From an uncultured Flavobacteriales bacterium (GTDB taxonomy: Bacteria; Bacteroidota; Bacteroidia; Flavobacteriales_F; PHOS-HE28), in the NCBI GenBank assembly GCA_937872175.1, contig CALMPI010000010.1, positions 1 to 64,000 of the forward strand: 64,000 nt of DNA, written 5' to 3'. The translations under genes were made by a program, and so were the position numbers. The notes below the pieces were generated by a model, which saw only the letters and a list, made by a program, of their open reading frames with translations, had not been told where the DNA came from and ran no database searches. The first letter of the stretch is position 1. Each line of letters starts with the position of its first letter. Positions 16,367 to 23,125 of the stretch are shown piece by piece.

Positions 16367-16374
16367 TGAAGGTA
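16367..16374 (-). promoter_or_regulatory. promoter box 4 nt before the NTF2-like start
   Basis: On the minus strand this reads TACCTTCA, then CAGC, then the ATG at 16362. Confidence 0.4.
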
Positions 16375-16395
16375 GCGTTCGCGACCTTCGCCCAC

Positions 16396-16866
16396 ATGGC
16401 CGCCGCGCATCACTACGCCCTGGAGCTCGAATGGACCGGCAACACCGGCCAGGGCACCAGCACCTATGAAGGCTACTCACGAGCGCATGTCGTGCGCATC
16501 ACCGGCAAGCCCGATCTGTTGGGCAGCGCCGATCCGATGTTCCGGGGCGACCCCGCGTTGCACAACCCCGAGGACCTGTTGCTGGCGGCCTTGAGCCAAT
16601 GCCACCTCCTCACCTACCTGGCGCTCTGTGCAAGGGCGCGCATCAACGTGCTGAGCTATCGGGACCGCGCGGAAGGCATCCTGCTGCTCACCAAGGACGG
16701 CGGTGGGCAGTTCACCGAGGTGGTGCTCCGTCCGGAGGTGGGGGTGGCCGATGCGGGCATGCTGGCCAAGGCGCAGCACTTCCACGGCGAGGTGCACAAG
16801 TACTGCTTCATTGCTCGAAGCGTGAATTTCCCGGTGCGGTGTGAGGCGGTGGTGCGTGCGTTGTAA
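16396..16866 (+). CDS. OsmC family protein
   Basis: 156 residues from MAAAHHYALEL. The pattern NPEDLLLAALSQCHLLTYL with Cys near 74, and a second Cys near the C-terminus (FPVRCE), is typical of OsmC/YhfA-type proteins. OsmC and Ohr use two Cys to reduce organic hydroperoxides; YhfA-like members are less well understood. Cytoplasmic. Divergently transcribed from the NTF2-like gene. Confidence 0.88.
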   Translation: MAAAHHYALELEWTGNTGQGTSTYEGYSRAHVVRITGKPDLLGSADPMFRGDPALHNPEDLLLAALSQCHLLTYLALCARARINVLSYRDRAEGILLLTKDGGGQFTEVVLRPEVGVADAGMLAKAQHFHGEVHKYCFIARSVNFPVRCEAVVRAL

Positions 16867-16949
16867 GCCTACCTGTCCGGACCGTCAGTGGGATGGATCG
16901 TACCGGTGATCGTGGATAACTGACCCCTTCCCTCCGATCCCCTCCCCGG

Positions 16950-16957
16950 TACCTTCG
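16950..16957 (+). promoter_or_regulatory. candidate dnaE promoter box
   Basis: TACCTTCG lies 76 nt before the dnaE ATG. No TTG was found at the expected -33 spacing, so this is a weak call. Confidence 0.35.
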
Positions 16958-17033
16958 TGGCCCCTCCGCCATCGTTCAGCCAGCTCCAAGACCACTGCCG
17001 ATCCAGGGCTCGTCCCACATCCGAAGAAATCGC

Positions 17034-20000
17034 ATGCAGTTCTCCCACCTGCACGTCCACACACAGTTCAGCCTCCTCGACGGGGCCGCCAGCATCCCCT
17101 CGCTCTACAAGAAGGCCCTGAAGGACGGCCAGCCCGCGCTCGCCATCACCGACCATGGCAACATGTTCGGTGCCTTCAAGTTCGTGGCCGAGGCCGGCAA
17201 GCACAAGAACGAGGATGGCAGCCTGAAGGTGAAGCCCATCGTGGGCTGCGAGTTCTACGTGGTGAACGACCGGCACAAGAAGACCTTCACCCGCGACGAC
17301 AAGGACAAGCGCTTCCACCAGCTGATGCTGGCCAAGAACGCCACCGGCTACAAGAACCTGAGCAAGCTGTGCTCCCTGGGCTTCATCGAAGGCTTCTACA
17401 GCAAATACCCGCGCATCGACAAGGAGCTCATTCTACAGTACCATGAAGGGCTCATCGCCACCACGTGCTGCCTGGGCGCCAGTGTACCGCAGGCCATCCT
17501 CCGCGCGGGCGACGGCGACCTCAGTGCGGCCGAGGCGGAGTTCAAGTGGTGGCTGGACCTCTTCGGCGAGGACTACTACGTGGAGCTGCAGCGGCACGGC
17601 ATCCCCGAGCAGGACAAGGTGAACGCCGTGCTGGTGCAATGGGCCAGGAAGTACAACGTGCCCATCATCGCCAGCAACGACAGCCACTACACCGACCAGG
17701 AGGACAGCAACGCGCACGACATCCTGCTGTGCGTGAACACCGGCGAGAAGCAGAGCACGCCCATCGCCACGGACGAGGACATCAACACCAAGGACAAGCG
17801 CTTCGGTTTCCCCAACGACCAGTTCTTCTTCAAGACCCAGGGGCAGATGGCCCAGACCTTCAGCGACCTGCCGGAGGCGCTGGACAACACGGGCCTCATC
17901 GTGGACAAGGTGGAGACCCTGAAGCTGAAGAAGGACATCCTGCTGCCCAACTACCAGCTGCCCGAGGGCTTCACCGACCAGGACGAATACCTGCAGCACC
18001 TGACGTACCAAGGGGCGATCAAGCGATATCTCGGCGCGAAAAAGGTGAATGGCGAATGGTCAATGGCGAATGGTGATCCCTCCCATTCACCATTCACCAA
18101 CTCCCATTCGCCGGAATTCGGCCTTTCCGGTGGCATCGATTCGCTCGATCCCAAGATCAAGGAGCGGCTGGACTTCGAGCTCTTCACCATCCGTACGATG
18201 GGCTTCGCGGGCTACTTCCTCATCGTGCAGGACTTCATCAATGCCGGCCGCAACATGGGGGTGCTGATCGGCCCGGGCCGTGGCAGTGCGGCGGGCAGCG
18301 CGGTGGCCTATTGCATCGGCATCACCAACATCGACCCCATCAAGTACGACCTACTGTTCGAGCGCTTCCTGAACCCGGACCGCAAGAGCATGCCTGATGT
18401 GGATACCGACTTCGACGACGAAGGGCGCCAGAAGGTGATCGACTACGTGGTGGAGAAGTACGGCCGGAACCAGGTGGCGCAGATCGTCACCTACGGCAGC
18501 ATGGCCGCCAAGAGCAGCATCCGCGATGTGTCACGCGTGATGGACCTGCCGCTATCGGAGGCCGACCGCTTGGCCAAGCTCATTCCGGAACGACCGGGGA
18601 TCGAACTGAACCGCGTGCTGCATGCGCCATTGGAGGGTGAGGGCAGCTTGAGGGCCAAGGAGAACTTCAGCGCGGAAGAGGTGGCGGCGGCCAAGCAGCT
18701 GCGCGAGATCCTGGAGAGCGGCGAGCTCACCGCCGACGTGCTGCGCGAAGCGGAGAAGCTGGAAGGGAGTGTGCGCGGGGTGGGCATCCATGCGGCCGGA
18801 TTGATCATCGCACCCAGCGACCTCACCGAGCATATCCCGGTGTGCACCAGCAAGGACTCGCCGATGCTCATCACCCAGTTCGACGGCAAGGTGATCGAGG
18901 ATGCTGGCGTCATCAAGATGGACTTCCTGGGGCTGAAGACGCTCACCATCATCCGCGATGCCCTGCGCATGATCGACGCGAACCACGGGGTGCGGATCGA
19001 CATCGACGGCATTCCGCTGGACGATCCGAAGACCTTCGCCCTGTACCAGCGCGCCGAGACCAACGGCACCTTCCAGTTCGAAAGCGCGGGCATGCAGAAG
19101 TACCTGCGCGAGCTGAAGCCCGACCAGTTCGCCGACCTCATCGCCATGAACGCCCTGTACCGCCCGGGGCCGCTGGAATACATCCCCACCTTCATCAAGC
19201 GCAAGCACGGTCTGGAGAAGATCGTATACGACCTGCCCGAGATGGAGGAGCTGCTGCGCGAGACCTACGGCGTGACGGTGTATCAGGAGCAGGTGATGTT
19301 GCTGAGCCAGAAGCTCGCGGGCTTCACCAAGGGCGATGCCGACGTGCTGCGCAAGGCGATGGGCAAGAAGGACCGCGCCACGCTGGACAAGATGAAGGGC
19401 AAGTTCCTGGAGGGAACGGCCCAGCGCGGCTTCGACGCCAAGGTGTGCGAGAAGGTGTGGACCGATTGGGAGGCCTTCGCGCAGTATGCCTTCAACAAGT
19501 CGCACAGCACGTGCTACGCCTTCGTGGCCTACCAGACGGCGTGGCTGAAGGCGAACTACCCGAGCGAGTACATGGCCAGCGTGCTCACGCACTCGCAGGG
19601 CAGCATCGACAAGATCACCTTCTTCATGGAGGAATGCCGGCGCATGGGCATCCCCGTGCTGGGGCCGGATGTGAACGAGAGCCAGCTGCAGTTCAGCGTG
19701 AACAAGCAGGGGCAGATCCGTTTCGGGTTGGGCGCGGTGAAGGGCGTGGGCGAAGCGGCGGTGGAGGCCATCGTGACCGAACGACAGGCCAACGGCCCCT
19801 ACAAGGACATCTACGACCTGATGCGCCGGGTGAACCTGCGCGCCGCCAACCGCAAGGCCTTGGAAAGCCTGGCCTATGCCGGTGCCTTCGATGGCTTCCC
19901 CAAGAGCCACCGCGCCCACTACTTCCACAGCCCCGGCGAGGGCAAGCCCACCTTCCTGGAGACCTTGGTACGCTACGGCCAGCAAAGCCAGGACGGCGCC

Positions 20001-20738
20001 GACAGCGCCCAGGTGAACATGTTCGGTGAGTTCGATGAAGCAGCGGGGATCCCGGAGCCCGCTCTGCCCGCCATCGACCCTTGGAGCGCCTTGGAACAGC
20101 TCCACTACGAGAAGGACGTGATCGGCTTCTACCTGAGCGGCCACCCCTTGGACGATCACCGCCTGGAGATCAAGCACCTGTGCAACACCACGCTGCCCGA
20201 GCTGAAGGAGCTGGACAAGCTCAATGGGCGCGACCTCGCCTTCGCGGGCATCGTCACCAAGGCGGAGCACCGTATCGCCAAGAGCGGCAAGCCCTTTGGT
20301 TCGTTCAGCCTGGAGGACCACCATGGCACGCACGACTTCATGCTCTTCAGCGAGGACTACATGAAGTTCAAGCTGTACCTGCAGACCGGTGCATTGCTGT
20401 TCGTAAAGGGCCGTGCCAGTGCCCGCACATGGGGCCGTGATGAGGGACAGATGGAGTTCAAGATCGGCAACATCGACCTGCTGAGCGATGTGCGGGAGAA
20501 GTACTTCACCAAGCTGAACCTGAAGCTGGAGGCCGAGCGGGTGAACGACCTCCTGGCCCGCGAACTGGGCGAGCTGTTGAAGCGCAGCCCGGGCAAGTGC
20601 CGGGTGAACTTCCAGATCGTGAGCCACCAGGAGAACCTGGCGATCGAAGCGCCGAGCAAGGGCTTGAGCGTAGCTGTCAGCGAGGACCTGATCCGGGCGC
20701 TGGACGGGCTCGGGGATGTGATCTACACACTGAACTGA
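17034..20738 (+). CDS. dnaE: DNA polymerase III alpha subunit
   Basis: 1234 residues (E. coli 1160). The N-terminal PHP domain has LHVHTQFSLLDG (residues 5-16) and ITDHGNMFG. The polymerase domain follows with GPGRGSAAGSAVAYCIGI and the catalytic Asp cluster PDVDTDFDDEGR, then fingers, a helix-hairpin-helix region (NLRAANRKALESL) and an OB-fold (LAFAGIVTKAEHRIAKSG). It synthesises DNA in the replisome. Residues 337-360, in the linker between the PHP and polymerase domains, are encoded by a 69-bp inverted heptamer repeat (18044-18112), an in-frame insertion of 23 codons. Confidence 0.97.
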   Translation: MQFSHLHVHTQFSLLDGAASIPSLYKKALKDGQPALAITDHGNMFGAFKFVAEAGKHKNEDGSLKVKPIVGCEFYVVNDRHKKTFTRDDKDKRFHQLMLAKNATGYKNLSKLCSLGFIEGFYSKYPRIDKELILQYHEGLIATTCCLGASVPQAILRAGDGDLSAAEAEFKWWLDLFGEDYYVELQRHGIPEQDKVNAVLVQWARKYNVPIIASNDSHYTDQEDSNAHDILLCVNTGEKQSTPIATDEDINTKDKRFGFPNDQFFFKTQGQMAQTFSDLPEALDNTGLIVDKVETLKLKKDILLPNYQLPEGFTDQDEYLQHLTYQGAIKRYLGAKKVNGEWSMANGDPSHSPFTNSHSPEFGLSGGIDSLDPKIKERLDFELFTIRTMGFAGYFLIVQDFINAGRNMGVLIGPGRGSAAGSAVAYCIGITNIDPIKYDLLFERFLNPDRKSMPDVDTDFDDEGRQKVIDYVVEKYGRNQVAQIVTYGSMAAKSSIRDVSRVMDLPLSEADRLAKLIPERPGIELNRVLHAPLEGEGSLRAKENFSAEEVAAAKQLREILESGELTADVLREAEKLEGSVRGVGIHAAGLIIAPSDLTEHIPVCTSKDSPMLITQFDGKVIEDAGVIKMDFLGLKTLTIIRDALRMIDANHGVRIDIDGIPLDDPKTFALYQRAETNGTFQFESAGMQKYLRELKPDQFADLIAMNALYRPGPLEYIPTFIKRKHGLEKIVYDLPEMEELLRETYGVTVYQEQVMLLSQKLAGFTKGDADVLRKAMGKKDRATLDKMKGKFLEGTAQRGFDAKVCEKVWTDWEAFAQYAFNKSHSTCYAFVAYQTAWLKANYPSEYMASVLTHSQGSIDKITFFMEECRRMGIPVLGPDVNESQLQFSVNKQGQIRFGLGAVKGVGEAAVEAIVTERQANGPYKDIYDLMRRVNLRAANRKALESLAYAGAFDGFPKSHRAHYFHSPGEGKPTFLETLVRYGQQSQDGADSAQVNMFGEFDEAAGIPEPALPAIDPWSALEQLHYEKDVIGFYLSGHPLDDHRLEIKHLCNTTLPELKELDKLNGRDLAFAGIVTKAEHRIAKSGKPFGSFSLEDHHGTHDFMLFSEDYMKFKLYLQTGALLFVKGRASARTWGRDEGQMEFKIGNIDLLSDVREKYFTKLNLKLEAERVNDLLARELGELLKRSPGKCRVNFQIVSHQENLAIEAPSKGLSVAVSEDLIRALDGLGDVIYTLN
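18044..18112. repeat. in-frame inverted heptamer element inside dnaE
   Basis: Left arm units ggtgaat, ggcgaat, ggtcaat, ggcgaat (18044-18071); right arm units attcacc, attcacc, aactccc, attcgcc (18085-18112). The arms are inverted with a 7-bp period. The length is 69 bp, a multiple of three, so the reading frame is kept. The encoded segment (VNGEWSMANGDPSHSPFTN and on) is low in complexity and lies in a linker. Confidence 0.88.
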
Positions 20739-21039
20739 TCGGCCGGTCCTTCGAGCAGCCCCGCCGCCATGGAGCGCGGCCCTGACCGATCGGTACACGG
20801 CGTGGAACCGAGCGCCGGAAGCCCTCCGGAACAGGAACGGCAACCCTTGGGATCCTGCCTTTCTGTCCGGTTAGTTTCCATGGCAAGGAAAATGCTGAGG
20901 GGGGTTACCTTTGCACGATCGCTGGTGGACGGCAGGGACCCAGAGGCTGGGAACCCGGACCAGGAGATCCCCACCTTGCGACCGCACGACGAACCCTTAG
21001 CAACCAAACCCGGACGCCCGGCGTCCACAGCGAACGACC
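20739..21039. other. dnaE-trxA intergenic region
   Basis: 301 bp without a gene. Near 20739-20796 an imperfect inverted repeat built on GATCGG/CCGATC may end dnaE transcription. A promoter box lies at 20906. The about 120-nt trxA leader contains a perfect 7-bp hairpin (21012-21018 with 21020-21026). Confidence 0.5.
20906..20913 (+). promoter_or_regulatory. trxA promoter box
   Basis: TACCTTTG is an exact TAnnTTTG match, 126 nt before the trxA start. Confidence 0.55.
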
Positions 21040-21360
21040 ATGGCACTCGAACTGACCGACAACAACTTTGAGGAACTCGTCCTGAAGAGCGACAAGCCTG
21101 TGATGGTGGACTTCTGGGCCGAATGGTGCGGCCCCTGCCGCATGGTGGGCCCCGTGGTGGAGGAACTGGGCAAGGAGTACGACGGCAAGGCCGTGGTGGG
21201 CAAGCTCAACGTGGACCACAACCCCGGCATCAGCATGAAGTACGGCATCCGCAGCATCCCCACGATCCTGTTCTTCAAGAACGGACAGGTGGTGGACCGC
21301 AGCGTGGGCGCCGTGCCCAAGCCCCAGTTGGCACAGAAGCTCGAGGGCCAGTTGCAGTAG
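21040..21360 (+). CDS. trxA: thioredoxin
   Basis: 106 residues, the standard thioredoxin length. The active site WCGPC has Cys30 and Cys33 within VMVDFWAEWCGPC; Pro in SIPTILFFKNG is the cis-Pro loop. It reduces protein disulfides in the cytoplasm using thioredoxin reductase. A promoter box and a long leader precede it. The gene ends directly at the left arm of the heptamer-flanked four-helix-bundle element; its last codons (cag ttg cag) resemble the repeat unit. Confidence 0.96.
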   Translation: MALELTDNNFEELVLKSDKPVMVDFWAEWCGPCRMVGPVVEELGKEYDGKAVVGKLNVDHNPGISMKYGIRSIPTILFFKNGQVVDRSVGAVPKPQLAQKLEGQLQ

Positions 21361-21367
21361 GTAGTTG

Positions 21368-21411
21368 GGCAGTTGGCAGTTGGCAGTTGGCAGTTGGGCA
21401 GTTGGGCAGTT
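21368..21411. repeat. left heptamer arm, GGCAGTT units
   Basis: Four exact heptamers GGCAGTT (21368-21395) are followed by two octamer variants GGGCAGTT (21396-21411). They start seven bases after the trxA stop. Confidence 0.9.
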
Positions 21412-21438
21412 AGCAGCAAACCGGTGGCGCCAAGCCAG

Positions 21439-21446
21439 TAAGTTTG
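21439..21446 (+). promoter_or_regulatory. promoter box of the four-helix-bundle gene
   Basis: TAAGTTTG is an exact TAnnTTTG match 19 nt before the start codon, so the gene inside the element has its own promoter. Confidence 0.5.
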
Positions 21447-21465
21447 GTTTCCAACGCGAGCTGCC

Positions 21466-21840
21466 ATGGCCGGTCTGAAGGACCTGATCGTCTACAAGAA
21501 GTCGTTCGAGCTGTCGATGATGGTCTTCGTGTTGACGAAGAAGTTCCCGGTGGAGGAGCGTTACAGCCTTACCACGCAGATACGCAACAGCTCCCGTTCG
21601 GTGCCAGCCAACCTTGCTGAAGCGTATCGCAAACGTCGATACCTGGCCGCTTTCATCGCCAAGCTGACGGACTGCGACGGGGAGAACGCCGAGACCGACG
21701 TGCATCTGGATACCGCGCTGGCCTGCAACTACATCGCGCCTGAAGAACACGCTCCTGCCGCAGCCCTCAGCGCTGAGGTGGGCCGGCTGCTCAGTGATAT
21801 GATGAACAACCCGGGAAAGTACGGGGTGAAGGCCCGCTGA
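21466..21840 (+). CDS. four-helix-bundle protein (23S rRNA intervening-sequence protein family)
   Basis: 124 residues. The pattern LIVYKKSFELSMMVFVLTKK, then YSLTTQIRNSSRSVPANLAEAY, is the signature of the small S23/IVP-type four-helix-bundle family, first seen in 23S rRNA intervening sequences and also related in fold to the avd accessory proteins of diversity-generating retroelements. The biochemical function of free-standing members is not known. Here it has its own promoter box and is enclosed by inverted heptamer repeats between trxA and a DUF58 gene, unrelated housekeeping neighbours. GC of about 58 percent in a sampled line is below the flanking genes. Confidence 0.85.
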   Translation: MAGLKDLIVYKKSFELSMMVFVLTKKFPVEERYSLTTQIRNSSRSVPANLAEAYRKRRYLAAFIAKLTDCDGENAETDVHLDTALACNYIAPEEHAPAAALSAEVGRLLSDMMNNPGKYGVKAR

Positions 21841-21925
21841 TCCCGCCAGGAAGCACGACCTGCGTTCACGGTCCTTAGCTTGCCAAGCCCCGCTCAACAG
21901 CCAACTGCAACCTGTCCGACCGAAG

Positions 21926-21989
21926 AGACCCAGGACCCAGGACCAGCTCCCGGACCATCCGGCACCTGAACTGCCAACTGCGAACTGCC
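21926..21989. repeat. right heptamer arm, GGACCCA and AACTGCC units
   Basis: About three GGACCCA-like units (21926-21946) are followed, after a spacer, by AACTGCC, AACTGCG, AACTGCC (21969-21989). The latter are the reverse complement of the left-arm unit. A further partial unit (ccaactgcaacc) lies at 21901-21912. Confidence 0.8.
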
Positions 21990-22008
21990 TCCTGCTGAAC
22001 TTCTTCCG

Positions 22009-22932
22009 ATGCCCATCGAACAGCAGCACATCCAGGCCCTGAGCGCCCTCGAATTCAAGGCGCGGCAAGTGGTGGAGGGCTTCCTTGCCGGCCTGCACAA
22101 GAGCCCCTTTCACGGGTTCAGCGTGGAGTTCGCCGAACACCGCGCATACAACAGCGGGGAGAGCACGCGGCACCTGGACTGGAAGCTGTACGCCCGCACG
22201 GACAAGCTCTTCGTGAAGCGGTATGAGGAAGAGACCAACCTGCGATGCCATCTGGTGCTGGACGCCTCCTCATCGATGTACTTCCCCGCCCGCGGCGATG
22301 CCGGCGAGTTCAACAAGGTGGAGTTCGCGGTGCACGCGGCCGCGGCGTTCATCCAACTGCTGCGGAAACAGCGCGATGCCGTGGGTCTCACGGTGTTCCG
22401 CGAGGCGGTCGCGCTCACCGAGGAGGCCCGGAGCAACGCCGTTCACCTGCGCCATCTGACCCGTCACCTGGAGCAACTCCTGACCGCCGATGCACCGGCC
22501 CGCGGCCACCGCACCGGTCTGGTGGAGGCCCTGCACGACATCGCCCGGCGCGCCCATCGCCGCAGCCTGGTGGTGGTGTTGAGCGATATGCTGGACGATG
22601 CCGGACGCGAGGAGGAGGTCTTTGATGCCCTGCAGCACCTGCGGTTCAACAAGCACGACATCATCGTGTTCCATGTGGTGGACCGCAAGCGCGAGCTCGA
22701 CCTGGCGCTGGAGGACCGGCCCTACACGTTCGTGGATGTGGAGACCGGGGCCCAGGTGAAGGCGCATGCCGCGGAGGTGCGCGAGGGCTACCGTCAGGCC
22801 GTGGCCGAGCGTTGGCACCGGCTGAAGCTCAAATGCGGCCAATACCGGATCGACCTGGTGGAGGCCGATATCAACGCCGGCTTCGGCCCCGTCCTGCTGG
22901 AGTTCCTGACCAAACGGGCCCGGCTATACTGA
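22009..22932 (+). CDS. DUF58 domain protein (VWA-like)
   Basis: 307 residues. It has the DUF58 hallmark EHRAYNSGESTRHLDWKLYARTDKLFVKRYEEE in about residues 44-77 and a VWA-type metal site LDASSSM (DxSxS) near residue 84. DUF58 proteins are usually encoded beside MoxR ATPases and VWA membrane proteins; no such neighbour is present here. Cytoplasmic, no signal peptide. The start lies 13 bp after the right heptamer arm, so the element now occupies its upstream region. Confidence 0.9.
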   Translation: MPIEQQHIQALSALEFKARQVVEGFLAGLHKSPFHGFSVEFAEHRAYNSGESTRHLDWKLYARTDKLFVKRYEEETNLRCHLVLDASSSMYFPARGDAGEFNKVEFAVHAAAAFIQLLRKQRDAVGLTVFREAVALTEEARSNAVHLRHLTRHLEQLLTADAPARGHRTGLVEALHDIARRAHRRSLVVVLSDMLDDAGREEEVFDALQHLRFNKHDIIVFHVVDRKRELDLALEDRPYTFVDVETGAQVKAHAAEVREGYRQAVAERWHRLKLKCGQYRIDLVEADINAGFGPVLLEFLTKRARLY

Positions 22933-22949
22933 TCTGGCCGGCGATCCGC

Positions 22950-22979
22950 TTGCAAAGTCGGCGGGGGGAACTACATTTG
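22950..22979 (+). promoter_or_regulatory. tRNA-Asp promoter (TTG-N19-TACATTTG)
   Basis: TTG at 22950-22952 and TACATTTG at 22972-22979 with a 19-nt spacer match the full Bacteroidota promoter consensus; the tRNA begins 29 nt later. This is the best-formed promoter in the window. Confidence 0.8.
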
Positions 22980-23008
22980 CACCCGCTTCACCGCAAGGCG
23001 AAGCCAAC

Positions 23009-23082
23009 GGACCGGTAGTTCAGCTGGTTAGAATGCCGCCCTGTCACGGCGGAGGTCGCGGGTTCGAGTCCCGTCCGGTCCG
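23009..23082 (+). tRNA. tRNA-Asp (GTC)
   Basis: 74 nt. Acceptor stem GGACCGG/CCGGTCC (23009-23015 with 23075-23081), discriminator G at 23082, anticodon stem CCGCC/GGCGG with loop CTGTCAC giving anticodon GTC, and a T arm with GGTTCGAGTCC. CCA is not encoded. Confidence 0.97.
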
Positions 23083-23089
23083 CAGCAAG

Positions 23090-23112
23090 AAGCCATCTTC
23101 GGATGGCTTTTT
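23090..23112 (+). terminator. rho-independent terminator after tRNA-Asp
   Basis: Stem AAGCCATC/GATGGCTT (23090-23097 with 23102-23109) closed by a TTCG tetraloop and followed by a T-run to 23112. The kinase gene starts 14 nt later, so it needs its own promoter or readthrough. Confidence 0.9.
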
Positions 23113-23125
23113 CGCTTTCCAGGCC

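Larger units (their letters stand above)
21361..21996. mobile_element. candidate element: four-helix-bundle gene between inverted heptamer arms
   Basis: The left arm carries GGCAGTT units (21368-21411), the right arm carries the complement AACTGCC (21969-21989), and the gene at 21466-21840 lies between them. Further heptamer-like units (GGACCCA, three times from about 21926-21946) lie inside the right side. No target duplication was found at the edges. The inverted flanks plus one gene suggest a mobilised unit, but no transposase is present. Confidence 0.5.

Noticed and set aside
21466-21840. 23S rRNA intervening sequence
   Set aside because: No rRNA sequence surrounds the gene.
21361-21996. 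Diversity-generating retroelement
   Set aside because: No reverse transcriptase, template repeat or variable repeat is present; only the four-helix-bundle gene recalls such systems.
23033-23125. Upstream extension of the TPR kinase
   Set aside because: It would start inside tRNA-Asp and read through its terminator; the ATG at 23126 begins a signal peptide.
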